Part shown: one piece after another, positions 8,549-21,028 of the stretch
How positions within the stretch are numbered: position 1 is the first letter of the stretch
How the letters are laid out: each line of letters opens with the position of its first letter
Assembly (NCBI RefSeq): GCF_015832195.1
Contig: NC_052046.1
Span: 21,940,161 to 22,004,160 of the forward strand
DNA: 64,000 bases
From: Motacilla alba alba
Lineage: Eukaryota; Chordata; Aves; Passeriformes; Motacillidae
Reading direction: 5' to 3'
Position numbers and translations under genes: made by a program
The notes under the pieces: model-generated
What the model was told of the DNA's origin: nothing
The model's input: only the letters and a program-made list of their open reading frames with translations
Databases searched by the model: none

Positions 8549-10639
8549 AGTCAAGAACTATTGTAAATGGATTTTGAAGTCCTCTGAAATGGGCTTTGCT
8601 TGTGGGAGCAATTCAGCAGTGTGGCATCACCTTGAATCCTTCAGGGAAAGCAAACCCAAGAGAAAGCATTTAAGCTCTGGGTCAGGGTGGAGGGGCCAAG
8701 AGCTCTGGCCTCAGTACTAAGGCCTGTGGAGTAGACTTTATTACAAATCAGCTTAGCTGGAAAACGTTTTTTTGAGGATTACTGAGAGAACAGCTAACGG
8801 CAGGATAATTTTATTAGAGACATGGAATTAGGTGAAGGAGTGCCTTAAAATAAACTGCTTAGATGTTTTAAAGCTATGACTAATAGGAGAAACTGAAAGA
8901 GTGTTCTGGATTATTTTTTGTCTTAGATTTTTGAAGAAAGCACTCAGGAAGATTTGCTGGTGGCGAAGGCTGTGTTGAGGAGGAAATCATGTGAGTATGA
9001 GCACAAGGCACCAGGCAAAGGTACAGGACCACAAAGGGCTGCTGCAGGAGTCTGTCTTGTGGGAAAGGGTGCTTGGCAGGGTATGCCTTAGGAAATGCTC
9101 TGTCCACATCGGTTGTTATTCCAGTTTGGACGAGGAAATATTTTTCTTAGTTTTAATAATATAATATGGTTGCAATTTATCTCAAACAGAAACTGAAACA
9201 CTGATACAGTAAGCCCTATCAGCTGTCAAAATACCTCTGAGAGGCACAAAGTCAGTATCTTTTTTTATGCTTGAAATGGGCTTGCAGCAGTATCAATACT
9301 CCAATTCATCCCTCACTACTTTCACTGCAAAGAAATTTTAAAATAATAATAATTTTTAAAAAGATTAAAAAAAAAAAAAGGGCCAGCAAAAATGGCAAAT
9401 TGTCCCAATTCTCTGATCAGAAATCAGAGAATGATTACTGTGGTTACTGTGTCCCAGGCCTCAGTAACCCTCTAAAAAGTATTTCAGTTTTAGTGTAATG
9501 AGGCAGGGAGTAAGTTAAGTTTTGAGAACTCACTTGAGCAGTGGAGAACCTTTTGCCAGAGTAGTCCTGCCCCACCATGCAAGTCAGATGTCCAAAACTG
9601 CAGGGCCTTGCCAGGCCCTCAGTTTTCCATCTCTGCTTCTCACTTTTACAGGGATGAAACTGGGACAATGAACAAGGTGTTGAGATTCCAGCTTCTCCCT
9701 GCCCTGCTCCATGGGCCCCTGGCTCTCCACAGCCCTGTTTTGCTTCTCTGACAATGAAATTCTCTATGGCAATTGTTCTCCTGATTTGTGCATGGAATCA
9801 GTTCCTTCAGAGGACAAGAACAAGGAGTCCACGTGCATGTGAAGGGCACCATCACCATGCTCATTGATGGACCACTACCGGTTGGTGTTCAGCTGTTGGT
9901 TACACCATGCCAAAGTCAGGCTCTGCTGCAGGTGGGGCTTAGGTTTGTAGCAGTGCTCTCCTTTTGAAAATAACAGCATTAGCAATTCCAACATTTTAAA
10001 ACATGGTAGTTGCAGTGGGCAGGGGAATCCAACTCAGAATATTCAGAAAGCACCAGGGAAAAGTAAGCCATGCTTTGCTCGATCTTCTGAGCAGCCTGAT
10101 CTCTGCTTGGCCTGATGTAAAGCAGGCCTGGTCATGAGCTACTTCCAGCACAAATGAGGGGTGATTAGAGCAGTAAAAAGCCCCCTCCTGTAGTTCTTTT
10201 AAACTCTCTTGGAGGCTGGGTGGAGGGAGGGAGTGGAGAGGAGAGGGAAGAAGGTGCACCAAGAACCCTGCAGTGCAAGGACATGGAGAATAGCGGTTCA
10301 TTTCATTTCATTTCTCTGTCAGGAAAAACGCACAGTCATAATCACATAAAATTCTGCACTTCAGGCACTTCATTTGCAATAGAGCATCTCTTCAAGGAAG
10401 ACAAAATCTGAGAGTATGGCATAAGCCATGATGACCTCATGAGCCATTATAACTAAGGAATAGACGTAATTCCATTCTGTGATAAATCATGAATTGATCT
10501 TCCATTTCCATTTACATTTTCCGTCCTCTTTTTAAAAACAGCGCTGTGGCTACAGCTTTGGGGCCATGAAATGACTGTCTCATGGATGGTAATTGTGCTG
10601 CTGGTGTTTCTGCACTTCATTTGGGAGCAGCCAAAATTC
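8549..10639. other. Unique non-coding DNA
   Basis: No gene recognised. Frames of 60-100 residues occur on both strands but overlap one another, start arbitrarily and show no family motif. Confidence 0.5.
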
Positions 10640-11610
10640 TCTTTCTATTTGTCCCTTCCCAGCCCCCTGCCCTGTGCCTTGGATGCCAACGCAGAGCAGC
10701 CAGCACCGTGTCCTGCCCCGTGGCTGCAGCCACCTGTGGTTTAGAGCAGCTCTAACCATCAAGTGCCTGAATTGAGCTGGGGGGACACACTGTGTGGGAA
10801 GGAGCTTGAGGATGCTTTCCATGGCAGCTTTCTATGCTTCAGAGTGTCCATTTGCTGCAGGGGTGGCGAGCAACGCCATGTCCCCAGTGCAGCAGGAAAC
10901 CTTCCCGTGGCTCCTCCAGGCTCTGACTGCGGTGGCAACAAGACGATGCTGTGACTGAATTTGCAGTGAGCCCCCTGAGCTCAGGTGCACGCCAGCATTG
11001 CTGGCCAGCATGACTTGCCTGGCATTCCTTTCAGGCTCTGCACTCACAGCGGGTGTCTGGAAACCATCCAAGCAACTCCTGTTCCTGCAGCCAGGGCCAG
11101 CGCTGACTGGGCCTGGCTTTTTGAGGCCCCGTGTTAGTGCTCCCGTGTCCATAAACCGAGCTGGCAGTCAGCTGCAACACAGAGCAGGGCTTAATTGCCA
11201 AGCAAAACCTTCTCATCAGAGCGTGAGGGCTGTGTGCCTTCCTCCTGAGCCCCTTTGCAGCAGGTGGGCCGAGGGAACACGCTCTGCCCGGGCACGAGGG
11301 CTGGCCAGCTCAGAGCAAGGGCAGCCCTGCCTTTCCTTTTGGCTGTAGGACATTATGATGTCCTGCATACAGGACATTAGATGCCACGTGAGCACCCAGA
11401 GGCACCGAATAGGATTGCCCTGCCCAACACATCATCCAAGTGCAGAAGCCCCAGTTAAAGCAGACACAGAGCAGAGACCCAGAGAAGGATGCAGCTGGAG
11501 AAACGACAGGGACCGGTGGGAGTGCTGGGGGGCACCGCAGATCTGTGCAGCTGCAGGAGCTGCAGAGTGGGGCCAAAGAGCTTGGTTTTCTCTTTAGCCT
11601 CACAAAGGAA
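10640..11610. other. GC-rich island with clustered CpGs
   Basis: Composition shifts clearly to GC-rich, with about twenty CpG dinucleotides by eye in about 950 bp, while flanks are AT-rich and CpG-poor. Overlapping frames exist on both strands, as expected when GC content lowers stop frequency, and none shows a motif I recognise. It ends close to a CR1 tail. It could be a distal regulatory element, an unannotated promoter or exon of a non-coding RNA, or an old GC-rich retroelement. I cannot choose among these. Confidence 0.4.
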
Positions 11611-11654
11611 AGCTTCAGTTTGAAGTGAACTTTATATTGCCTCATTCCTGCAAG

Positions 11655-11790
11655 TGTTCAAAACCAGTCTTAATGGGGCTTTGAGCAACCTGGTCTACTG
11701 AAAATTATCTCTGACTATGGCAGGGGAGCTGCAACAGGATATTTTTTAGGATCCCTTCTAATCTCAACCATTCTATGAGTTTATGATCCT
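11655..11790 (+). mobile_element. CR1 LINE 3' end fragment
   Basis: Contains GGGGCTTTGAGCAACCTGGT, a hallmark of CR1 3' regions, then a degraded GGCAGGGGAGCTGCAACAGGA segment and an end resembling ACCATTCTATGAGTTTATGA. CR1 copies are usually 5'-truncated with intact 3' ends, as here. It is heavily diverged, so it is old. Confidence 0.75.
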
Positions 11791-14700
11791 AAACCCTTTG
11801 AAAATTGAGGCTTGATTCTTAGTCTGGGTTTGAAATCAGAAAGCAGGAAGCAACTCCCTGCACAAATTTATTTCCATCATGCTGCTCTGTGCTTTAGGAC
11901 CAATAGGAAAATGTGTATCATGTATAAACTCACTCAAGCGAAGCATAACTATCTGACTCTTCAGTCAGATGAATGCTATTAATCACAGTTGAGCAATAAG
12001 GAAGAGGTATCTTTGATCATGTGTCTTTCATTCTTCTTTAGGAGTAGGAAAGGTGCAGCTAGGTGATTGAATTTAGGGTGATTGAAAAGCCCAGTGCAGT
12101 ACACAGATGAAACTTTCAAATATTTTAGTAACTCTCTTATATCCTGTAGCTTTTTTGTGGGCTCTCATATCACTGTATTGAATGTCACTGGAAAGTTGCT
12201 AGGGAAGTTAGATCATGAACTTGTGTGTACATCTATCTGCCTACATACATATATACAGTGACACTTAGTCTCTTGCAATTTGTTTGTACCTATATTGTTT
12301 CTTGGTTTTATTTATACTACATTAAGAGCAAAGCAAAGTTTGAAGGTATACAATGAATTGTAGCCTACAGTACCCCCCAAACAAATATGAGCAGCTAACA
12401 AGTTTTTGAGCATATTAGCCTGCAGCTTAACATAACAGTCTTTGAACTGCATGATTTGCATTGCTTGAGCTAATATGAATGCAAAATTTTACCTTTTAGA
12501 ATGATGAAACAGGATCTCTGAGGAAGCAGGAACAGAGTTCAAAATTAAAGGATAACCTTATGCTGGAGATTGATTTTTCTACCCAACAAAATAATCACCC
12601 CAGATCCTGAAGGTTTCTGCCCAACAAAATAATCAGGCCAGATCCTGAAGGTTTGTGAATGTTATCATAACTGTCATATAGGTGTGGTGCAAAAGCTACT
12701 TGCTCTTTGCTCTACCCAGTGAGATTTCTAGGCCTGAACTTAAACCATATCCTTAGAAACCAGTGAAGTGTGGCACACTTTGTACTGCAGTGAAGATTTT
12801 GGAAAACTTGTTTTGTAGCTGGCATGCATAGGGTCACCATGGTTGGATGGGACTTCAGTCACACACTCCCTGTCCAGCCAAGTCCAGCTCTCTGTTACAC
12901 AGAGCCAAACTACTGCATTGTCTCAGGACTGCATCTGAGCCTGCCTGAAGAGGTGTTGATCACTGAGATTATAGACAATTCAGCCTCTGCCCACCAGCAG
13001 GTTATCACTTCCCTACCAGCACTGCCCTGGGTTCTGATTTGCAGTGAGCCTGTTGACTCAGTCCTCTCAGAGAAGAGATTCTGAGCACCTACTGATCCTT
13101 TTAACTTCTTGGGATTCAAAGACTTTTGTCACCACTAAGAATTACACAACAGCTGGCAGGGTCTGAAAGAGGAAACACTGAATGCAATATATTTCTCTGT
13201 TACACCTCTGCTAAGAGCTGGACATAATCTCAGGCCACGTACAGATTTCATGTACAATTGGTGATTCAAAACCGTGGCTAGTTTTCAGAAACCCTTCACT
13301 ACATAGTTGTCAGTTCTCTTCTCACTCACTGCACTCAGAAATTATCATCCTAAATACAGATGCTTCCACTTGGCATTTCTTCTCAAAGAAGGAAAAAACT
13401 TTTTTTTATTAGACACTTCAAAGCTGTAATTCCTTGAGCTTGTTTCCCATTATATCTAGAATAATAAGGATTTAAAAAAAAGAGATGATGAAAGCTGCTT
13501 CTCAATTTTGACCAATCTGTTTTACAGGCCTCATTAGGCCTTGGGTGTACTGATCTTCACTAAAACATCAAGCTGAAATGCTTAAAATAATTTCTAACTG
13601 TAGACCATTACTCTACAACTGAGCAGACAAGACTGTTTTGTATTCTTGGCTTTCTCTTGCCCCATCCAGACTCCACCTTGACCCCATGGGAATGACAGCA
13701 CATAGCTACACAGAAATGAAAGACTCAGAGACACTTTTAACAAATTTTAATGCAAGATTTTGATTCTTTTTTTAATGGAAAGGAGCTTTAATCCTACTGT
13801 TCATTTCATAATTTCCCTATCCCTTGGAAGTCTTAAACAATAGACAGACACCAGGTAACCTGCCTTATCTCCTGGAAATCTGGAGAGAACCAACACCTCC
13901 TCATGGACAGTTTAGAAATTATTAAATGCCTCTCTACAATATTTAGCAGAATAATAATTAAAATAAAATTCTTCCTTTCATCTTCAGCTTCAGAAATGGC
14001 CTCAAAAGCAACAAGCAGTAAGCATTAATCCTGACATTATCCTCTCAATGAAGCCATTAAGTAAGTATTGCTCTCTCCTATATCACCACCCTGCCTCCAC
14101 CTATTGCTTTTCCTCTCTGGTTCTCATCCAGTGAGGAAATAATATGAAGGACTGATACAGGTCCTGGGAGAACCAGCTCACTGAGGACATGATTTAGGCT
14201 TGAAGATTAGGAGTAGAAAAGCCTCCAGATTTTTTCTATGTACATTTTTAACACTACTATACTTAGCTCTTTGCCCACCTTCCAATTTTCTCTTTAACAC
14301 ACCCTGGCAACTTGTGGGCTTGATTGCTTTATTTTGTAGCTGTAGCAGTACTGAAAGGCCTAGTTCCTGTAGGCAGGAACAACCACTGGGTAGCTCAGTG
14401 CCATTTCTGATCTGTACTCTTTACTTCAAGTTCCTCAAGACTTCACAGCTCTAACTGCTCCTACAGAGGGTACTTGATTTTCCTAGGGAGCCTCTTACCC
14501 TGCACTAGACATGGGACTAGGCTGTGCACTTGAAGGGAAGGGATGCCTTATGGCATAACTTCTCATTGATTCTGGGACCATCAGAACTGGGACAACCCCA
14601 AAGCTCTTTAAAGCAACAGAACAATTTTTAGTCTTCTGGAGTGTAAAACTTGTAAATGGGAAAGCTGGAATCTGCTAAGATCGAGCTAATGCAAAGTCAG

Positions 14701-16199
14701 AAAGATCATGTTTGATTTACTTAGAAAGACATATATACTTTAAAGCTAGGTTTTTCTATACTGATTTGTCTTCAGTAATCTTCAGGAGTATCCCACATCT
14801 GCGAGTTTTTTCACTTTCTTGATGATATAAATCTGTGAGATCACAGCACAGGATGAAATACATTCAACAATTAAAGTTCAGCTCTTAGATATATTTTATG
14901 CATATGGTTAACTAAGTGCAATGAACTCTCTTTGAATACATGTACATATTTGTCAAAGTCAGATGTAGACTTGTAAGATTATGATTTATTTACTGTAGTA
15001 TAAACATGGTCACTACATCAGCAAATCTCCTTTATGTAGTTTCACCAGACTGCAATGTGACAGAATCTGGACTGCTTCTTAAAAGAACCAAGAGGGTTAG
15101 AAATCTCTGAAATTGAGTTAGTTGCCAGAAGAACCATCTATGCCATGTAGGATACTGTGCACGCAGGTGATCCTGATTGTCTTTTCTCCTTTGATGTGGT
15201 CGTATCAATGCCTTAATTTGCAGTTTAGGGAAAAGATGAGAGTTGACAGATGAGACTTCCAAAACCAGACAGTGAGAACTGGAAGGTCAAACATGAAGTG
15301 AAACAGTAAACATTCGTAAGTACAGGGAGTCCCCACACCAGATATCCCAGTTCTGAAATGCCCTCTTCCTGTTTAGATTCCATAAAAATACAACTCAGTG
15401 CAAATTAGCACTTCTCTTAGATAAGATAACCCTCCTCTGAGAGCAGAAATACTGTGTCAAGAGTTAGATGTTCAGAGTTCAAATGTTCATCCCAAAATTT
15501 ACCATGGTTTTCAGTCTTCCAAATTAGGTCATTACCTGGTACCTCCCTGAGCTTTGTTACTACCTACTTCCATGGGTTTCATCATTGTTAGGGTATCTGT
15601 TGTGGCTCATTCCTACACCACACCACCACTTCAAATACTGATCTCACAACCATTACTTAGAACTGAAGAGCAGACCCTGAAGAAGCCCTATATAGTCTGA
15701 TAGGTGTTACACACAGAGATGTAAAAGAGCAAGAACTCAGAGAAACCTGCATTTGTCCTGTCATGTGAGTAGCAGCTGTGAGATATAACCTGGAAAAGCC
15801 AAAAATTGTGATACTGGGGAATACCTTGAACTCCAAGAAATCAAATTTCTCTTTCTCATGTACCTCTCCTTTTTAGCTTAATGCTTTCATTCAGTGCATT
15901 GAGAAAACTTGCCTCAGAAATAACCTAACAAAAGCCTTGCTTCTTGTTCTGCTGCTCAATTAAAGTAGCCGCTATCCATCTCCAAAATCTTGAACTTGCA
16001 GCTTTTTAGTTCCCACCTTTGCTGTCTAACTGCAATGCCTGTAACAAAGTTTCAGATGCAGGATGGGCTACATTGTTCAGTTGAAATGGGCTTTGTCACC
16101 CATTTGACCAAACAGCTTTTCCAGTAACTGGTTTCACTTGGATAGTAAAAGCTAAGATAAAAGGTAGCGTTTATAGCTCATTGCATCACCAACCACAGC
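11791..16199. other. Unique non-coding DNA
   Basis: Apart from one 38-bp tandem duplication at 12576-12651, I see neither genes nor repeats. The frame at 12824-13084 is an isolated chance frame overlapped by another on the opposite strand. Confidence 0.5.
12576..12651. repeat. 38-bp tandem duplication, two copies
   Basis: 12576-12613 and 12614-12651 are adjacent copies of the same 38-base unit with three mismatches by eye. This is probably a slippage or template-switch duplication of moderate age. Confidence 0.85.
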
Positions 16200-19100
16200 A
16201 ACTGGCCCCATTAACAGCCACCTAGCTCAGGGAGAGCAGCAGTCCCAAGTGTAAATCAGTTAAATGAGAAGGACTGGCATCTAATGGTCGATAAAATTAT
16301 TTGACGTTGACAAGGTCACAATTGCCTGTCTGTTTTTAAAAGATACTGCTATCAAATTTAAAAGATGTAAAAGGTCAAGTGTACCATTTTAGGAAATACA
16401 AGGTTAAGGGAAGAACTAGAGGAGAAGATTTAGCTGCATGCTCCTTAGATAATGATATTAATAGATTATTCTTCCATTAACTACAGATCAGGTGAGAAAG
16501 GACAACACTTGTTTGGCTTTTCCTTACAACCATCTTTCTCTACTGCATAGACTCCGCAAGCTATAATCCAGATTCTAGTAGAGAAACTTGTCATGCTTCT
16601 GATGGGACCAGAATTTTATAGGCCCAGTAACCTCCTGGTTACTAGGAGCAAAATTTAGTGATTTCTCACTGGGGATGGGTCAGCTGTGGAAATTGTTTTG
16701 CCTTGACACCTTGAAGTTTGGTTTGAACCATTATTAGATAATAATACCTATGTCGTATTTCAAGTGCAAAACTCAGCTGGCCTCTTACCAGAGAATTAAA
16801 GCAGTTGCAAAAACAGTGAGACTGGAGTGGGGAACCAGAAAATTATTCCCTTACATATTCCACTTTTCAGTGTGAAATGAGAAGCTTAAAATCTGTCTAT
16901 AGATATATTTCCTTTGAATGAGACAAAAATTTAAGGTGCTTTTCATTGAGTCTCACACAACATGGTTTCCAACACAGGATTTTATTTGTGATCTTTTATC
17001 TTGTTTCATTGATATGAAGATTCAGAATTGTTCATGTAGTTCACGTTTGCTCTGTTCTGCAGAAAGCTCAAGTCATGAACAAGGAAACAGTGTAGCTGTA
17101 CCTGTGGATGAATTAGGCCATCAGGGGAAGAAAAAATACTTCCTTTTCAGACACATCTTGTGTTAAGGACAGTCTGATCACCTGATTAACAATCCCATCG
17201 TCTGCAAAATGACTTGAACATTTTTTCTTTTAGCTTGCTAGCATGTTGTGTAGCTATCTGGCTGGATCTCTGCTGAGAGACTGATGGCTGGAGATGGAGA
17301 CTGCTGGACTGCCTCAGCACTGTCCATTAGGGTCAGGCGACTGGGCAATCAGACAGCTTCTAACAAACCTGTGAGCCCAGCCTAGTCTTCAATGGTGCCT
17401 TGAATCCATTCCCACTAGTGATGGACATCAGGTCTTTATAAAATGATGGCTGTTCTCAGAACAACACTGATCACAGAGCCTGCATCGATTTGCTTGAGAG
17501 GCATTGTGTGCTCACAGTTGAGTGGGAACAAGCTGTCAGAGCACAATAAGCAAAGTAATCAGCAGGACACAGTTTAGACACTTTCAAAAGACCCTGTTCC
17601 AAAGCATATGTCCCTTCTTTTTAACTAGAATCCCTCAATCAAAACAGCTAAGTAAAAAGTAACATTTAAAAACTCATTACAACATGTAAAAGAAGACTAT
17701 TAAAAAAAAATTTACAAACAAAGTTGAAAGTAAACATTTGTACCGATAAAAGAGAAATATGTGAGTTCTGCAGTGTTATACAACTGCCATTGATTTTACA
17801 TTAAAAGTTTTCAGGTACTTTGCTAATGGTCATCTACAGGAAATCCTGAGACAAAGAGTTGTAGATGTATCTCTCAGTAAAAAAGTTGCTTTGTCCTGAA
17901 GTCTAGCATTGTTTCTCTGCATAACAAAACTTCAGAGTGTGAAATTACCTAACCTGTAGATATCTGTAGTCTCATAAAGTGAGCACAGCTTCTCTTAGGA
18001 GCACTGACTTGAACTAGAAATGTCACCATGAAGTACAACAAGGGCTTGTGACAGCAGCTCTTTCCTTTTCTTTCAAAAAATCTCGAGACTCCTTTGTATA
18101 ACAAACACGATTCACATAGGCAAAGCAATCTGTTATTTATTGGCTTCTATTTTTCTGTAACAATAACCAAAAGAGCTACATAAGGGAAAAGAAGGAATGT
18201 TCTGGCTTTGTCTTGTTCCAAACAGATACAAAAACATTGCCATGAAAATCATCCCTCAGTGGCTGATAAAAATAGAACTGCAATTTATGCTCCCAAATAC
18301 TACCTTTATCTTAAGGCTCTTGAGGAGCATTTTCGGTAATAATGGCTGATTTAGATGGATTCCCAGGGTGCTGGATCATTGCCAATGACATTAATGGTTT
18401 AAGGCTCCCTGAATTTTGATTGATTGCCGTAATCTGCAGAAACTATTTCAGGACATAGATTTATTGTTATTAATCCTATAAAATGGTGTCAGGGTCAAAG
18501 CAAGTTGATGATTTGTGTTGTGATGCAAACATAGCACAAAAGAAGATGAAATCTTTTAATAAACATGAAATTTGTGAGAGAACAATGTTTCATCTTCTTT
18601 GAAGACTCTGGGGCCAGCCAATTCAGATTGCAGCAACAGGGAGAGTGTATTTAGGCTAAGGCTACACTGCAAAAATTATTCTTCAACAGCACTCTGATTC
18701 CATTGAGTGCTATTCCACACAGTGATTGAGGTATTTCACTTTTACAAAGTTCAAATGTGCTCACTGCCCCTTCCTCGTTTTCTGTTTACATAATCTGATA
18801 TGATATTCTTTATTTCATTAAATATTGTGGTCCTAAATCCATCTAATATCATGCAACATTTCAAAGATGGTTAAATTTTTCCCCCATAGGGCTCATAGCT
18901 AGATAAAAGGGAGACAAACTCTACTCTAACACCTCCAAAACATAATGAAAAAGGCCATGACTGAATCTAGAGATCCCTGGGATTTCTTTTCTATTTAAAT
19001 GGGTGCTCATAAGCAGAATCAGAGCAGATGATTTCTTGTAAAAAGGAGAAACAGGACTAAAACAAAGGAATGTGCAACATTGCATGATGTAAAAATATCT

Positions 19101-20954
19101 TCACTTGCTTTTCCCCTTGGGACTGGATTACAGAATGTTGTCAGATCGAGGACTAGTAGTACAGCCAAGGAGAATGAGAGAAACATAGTCTCAAAAATGA
19201 GGTGGCTCATGGTTGTTTTGCAGTAGCCCAGACTGCATGCTGATGGGTTAATGGTTCTTTATGTAACTGAATAACTTCAGGCAAAAGTTCATTTTCTGTA
19301 GTTGACAGGACAGCTGCTGAAACACTGAGAAGTCCATAAAATCTGTCCATTCATTTATTCTAGTGGTTCTGATCATCTAATGACTCGGATGAGAGATTAC
19401 CAGTAAGCTCCAAAAATCATGATGTTTATTTCATGCTGCTACTGTTTAATTTCATTTTGTCCTATTGTGTATAAAACATTGTCATCTCACCAACAACTTA
19501 CTATATTATTGTTGTGAATAATATAATATATACTATATATATAATATATAGTATATTGTTGTTGTGAACACAATCCACTATCATCAACAAGATGGAAAAT
19601 AGCATTAAAAATCTTTAATTTTTATCCCTTTTATCCCTTTTACCCTTCATCTTTATTCCTATAAGTTTACAGAACTAACTTACAAAGCAGAAAGATCTAA
19701 AGAACTAGGATTCAGGAAAAAGCAAGCTAAATGCTTGGTCTTTTTAGTCTACAGTAGATTGTGAGGTGTTGTAAATATTTGTAACTTCTATGTTTTCTGT
19801 TATTATACAGTGTTCACTGTACTTGAGGCAGGATATTGGAGGAGAGGGAGAGAGGAGGAATAGGCAGGGCAAAGTGCACAAAGGCTGCTACAGCAGGATT
19901 TAGGTGTGACCAAAAGCCAGTACCTAGACAGCATATGAACAACTACCTAAAACAAAAGCTATTTCTGGAATTGTAGCAGCTGAATAAGAAGCTCTGGAAG
20001 ATTAAACTGTATTTGATAACGAAGATCACAGATGAAGAGTGGAGAGAGGAAAGGAAGGGTACTCCTGTGTGGATAGGACTAAGAGGAACCTTTTACACTG
20101 GTTCCTGTGGTTGAGAAGTAGCAAGACATGTAAACCTGTTGAAAATGGCCATAGGTATTCTGAATCCCAGTTCACTAAAAAATGTTTTACAAAACTGACA
20201 GTTTCATGAATACCTATTGCATCATCTGTAGCACTCTGTTCAGAGCGTGTCTTTCAAGCTCTAAAAAAAGTCAATTTAAACTGCTTCATCCAAAGGCAAT
20301 GAAATACTTTATTTGTGCCAAGCCGTCTGTACAAGGTGCTGAATTCCTTCAATATTCTCTAATATCACTGGACTCAGGCTGGAGCCCCAGGCAAGGATAG
20401 TTCTCAGGAATACATGAAGATGACAAGCAGTCTGTCTATAACAGTTCAGTCCTGCATCTTTGGCCACTTTTGGGAGTTATGTCCATAAAAAATTCAGTGG
20501 GATGGAGAAGTAACACTACTGGGTATCTCTTTAGTGAGAATATCCCCAGAAAATGCAGACAGTCCTATGACCATTGCTGAAAATATGTGGACAGGACATG
20601 CTAGCAGTCCAGGGTTGAAGAGCTGAGGAAACAGCTCTGGTTCCTTTCACAGAGAATCTGAGCAAGAATTTGGATAAACTTCCTCAGTGACAGCAAGGAA
20701 TATGTCCACATTTTTCTTCAGAATAAGAAAAAACTTAATTATCCCATGTAGAAAATAATGCAAAATAGTTCTGTAATTAGGATTAATTAGAAAGAATAAA
20801 CACTCTGTGTCAAAACAAAACAGGAAAATATAATCATTTAGTGGTTTTGCCCTCTTCCCATATTCTTCATTGTTTCTGACTATCTCTTTTTGTGTATTTA
20901 TGTGCTCAACTTTCATGGTAGTCTTTGGTGGATTTTTGGGGCAATGTAAGGAAA
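16200..20954. other. Unique non-coding DNA
   Basis: No coding gene or interspersed repeat recognised. The stretch at about 18310-18480 is free of repeats and rich in ATTA/TAAT cores; see findings. An AT-rich palindrome lies at 19511-19560. Confidence 0.45.
19511..19560. repeat. AT-rich palindrome flanked by short direct repeats
   Basis: Arms around TATACTATATA / TATATAGTATA fold back across a short AT loop. Related ATTGTTGTGAA-like sequence occurs on both sides. This is a potential cruciform or fragile AT dinucleotide repeat. Confidence 0.65.
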
Positions 20955-21028
20955 GGCCTTAGTGTCTATTGTATGTTAGGACTTGATGATCTTAGCAGTC
21001 TTTTCCAAACTTTATCATTCCATGATTC
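20955..21028 (+). mobile_element. CR1 LINE 3' end fragment
   Basis: GGACTTGATGATCTTAGCAG followed by a TCTTTTCCAA-type segment and a terminal ATTCCATGATTCTC reproduces the CR1 3' terminus with its ATTCTATG-type octamer. Only the last 75 bp or so are recognisable. Confidence 0.75.
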
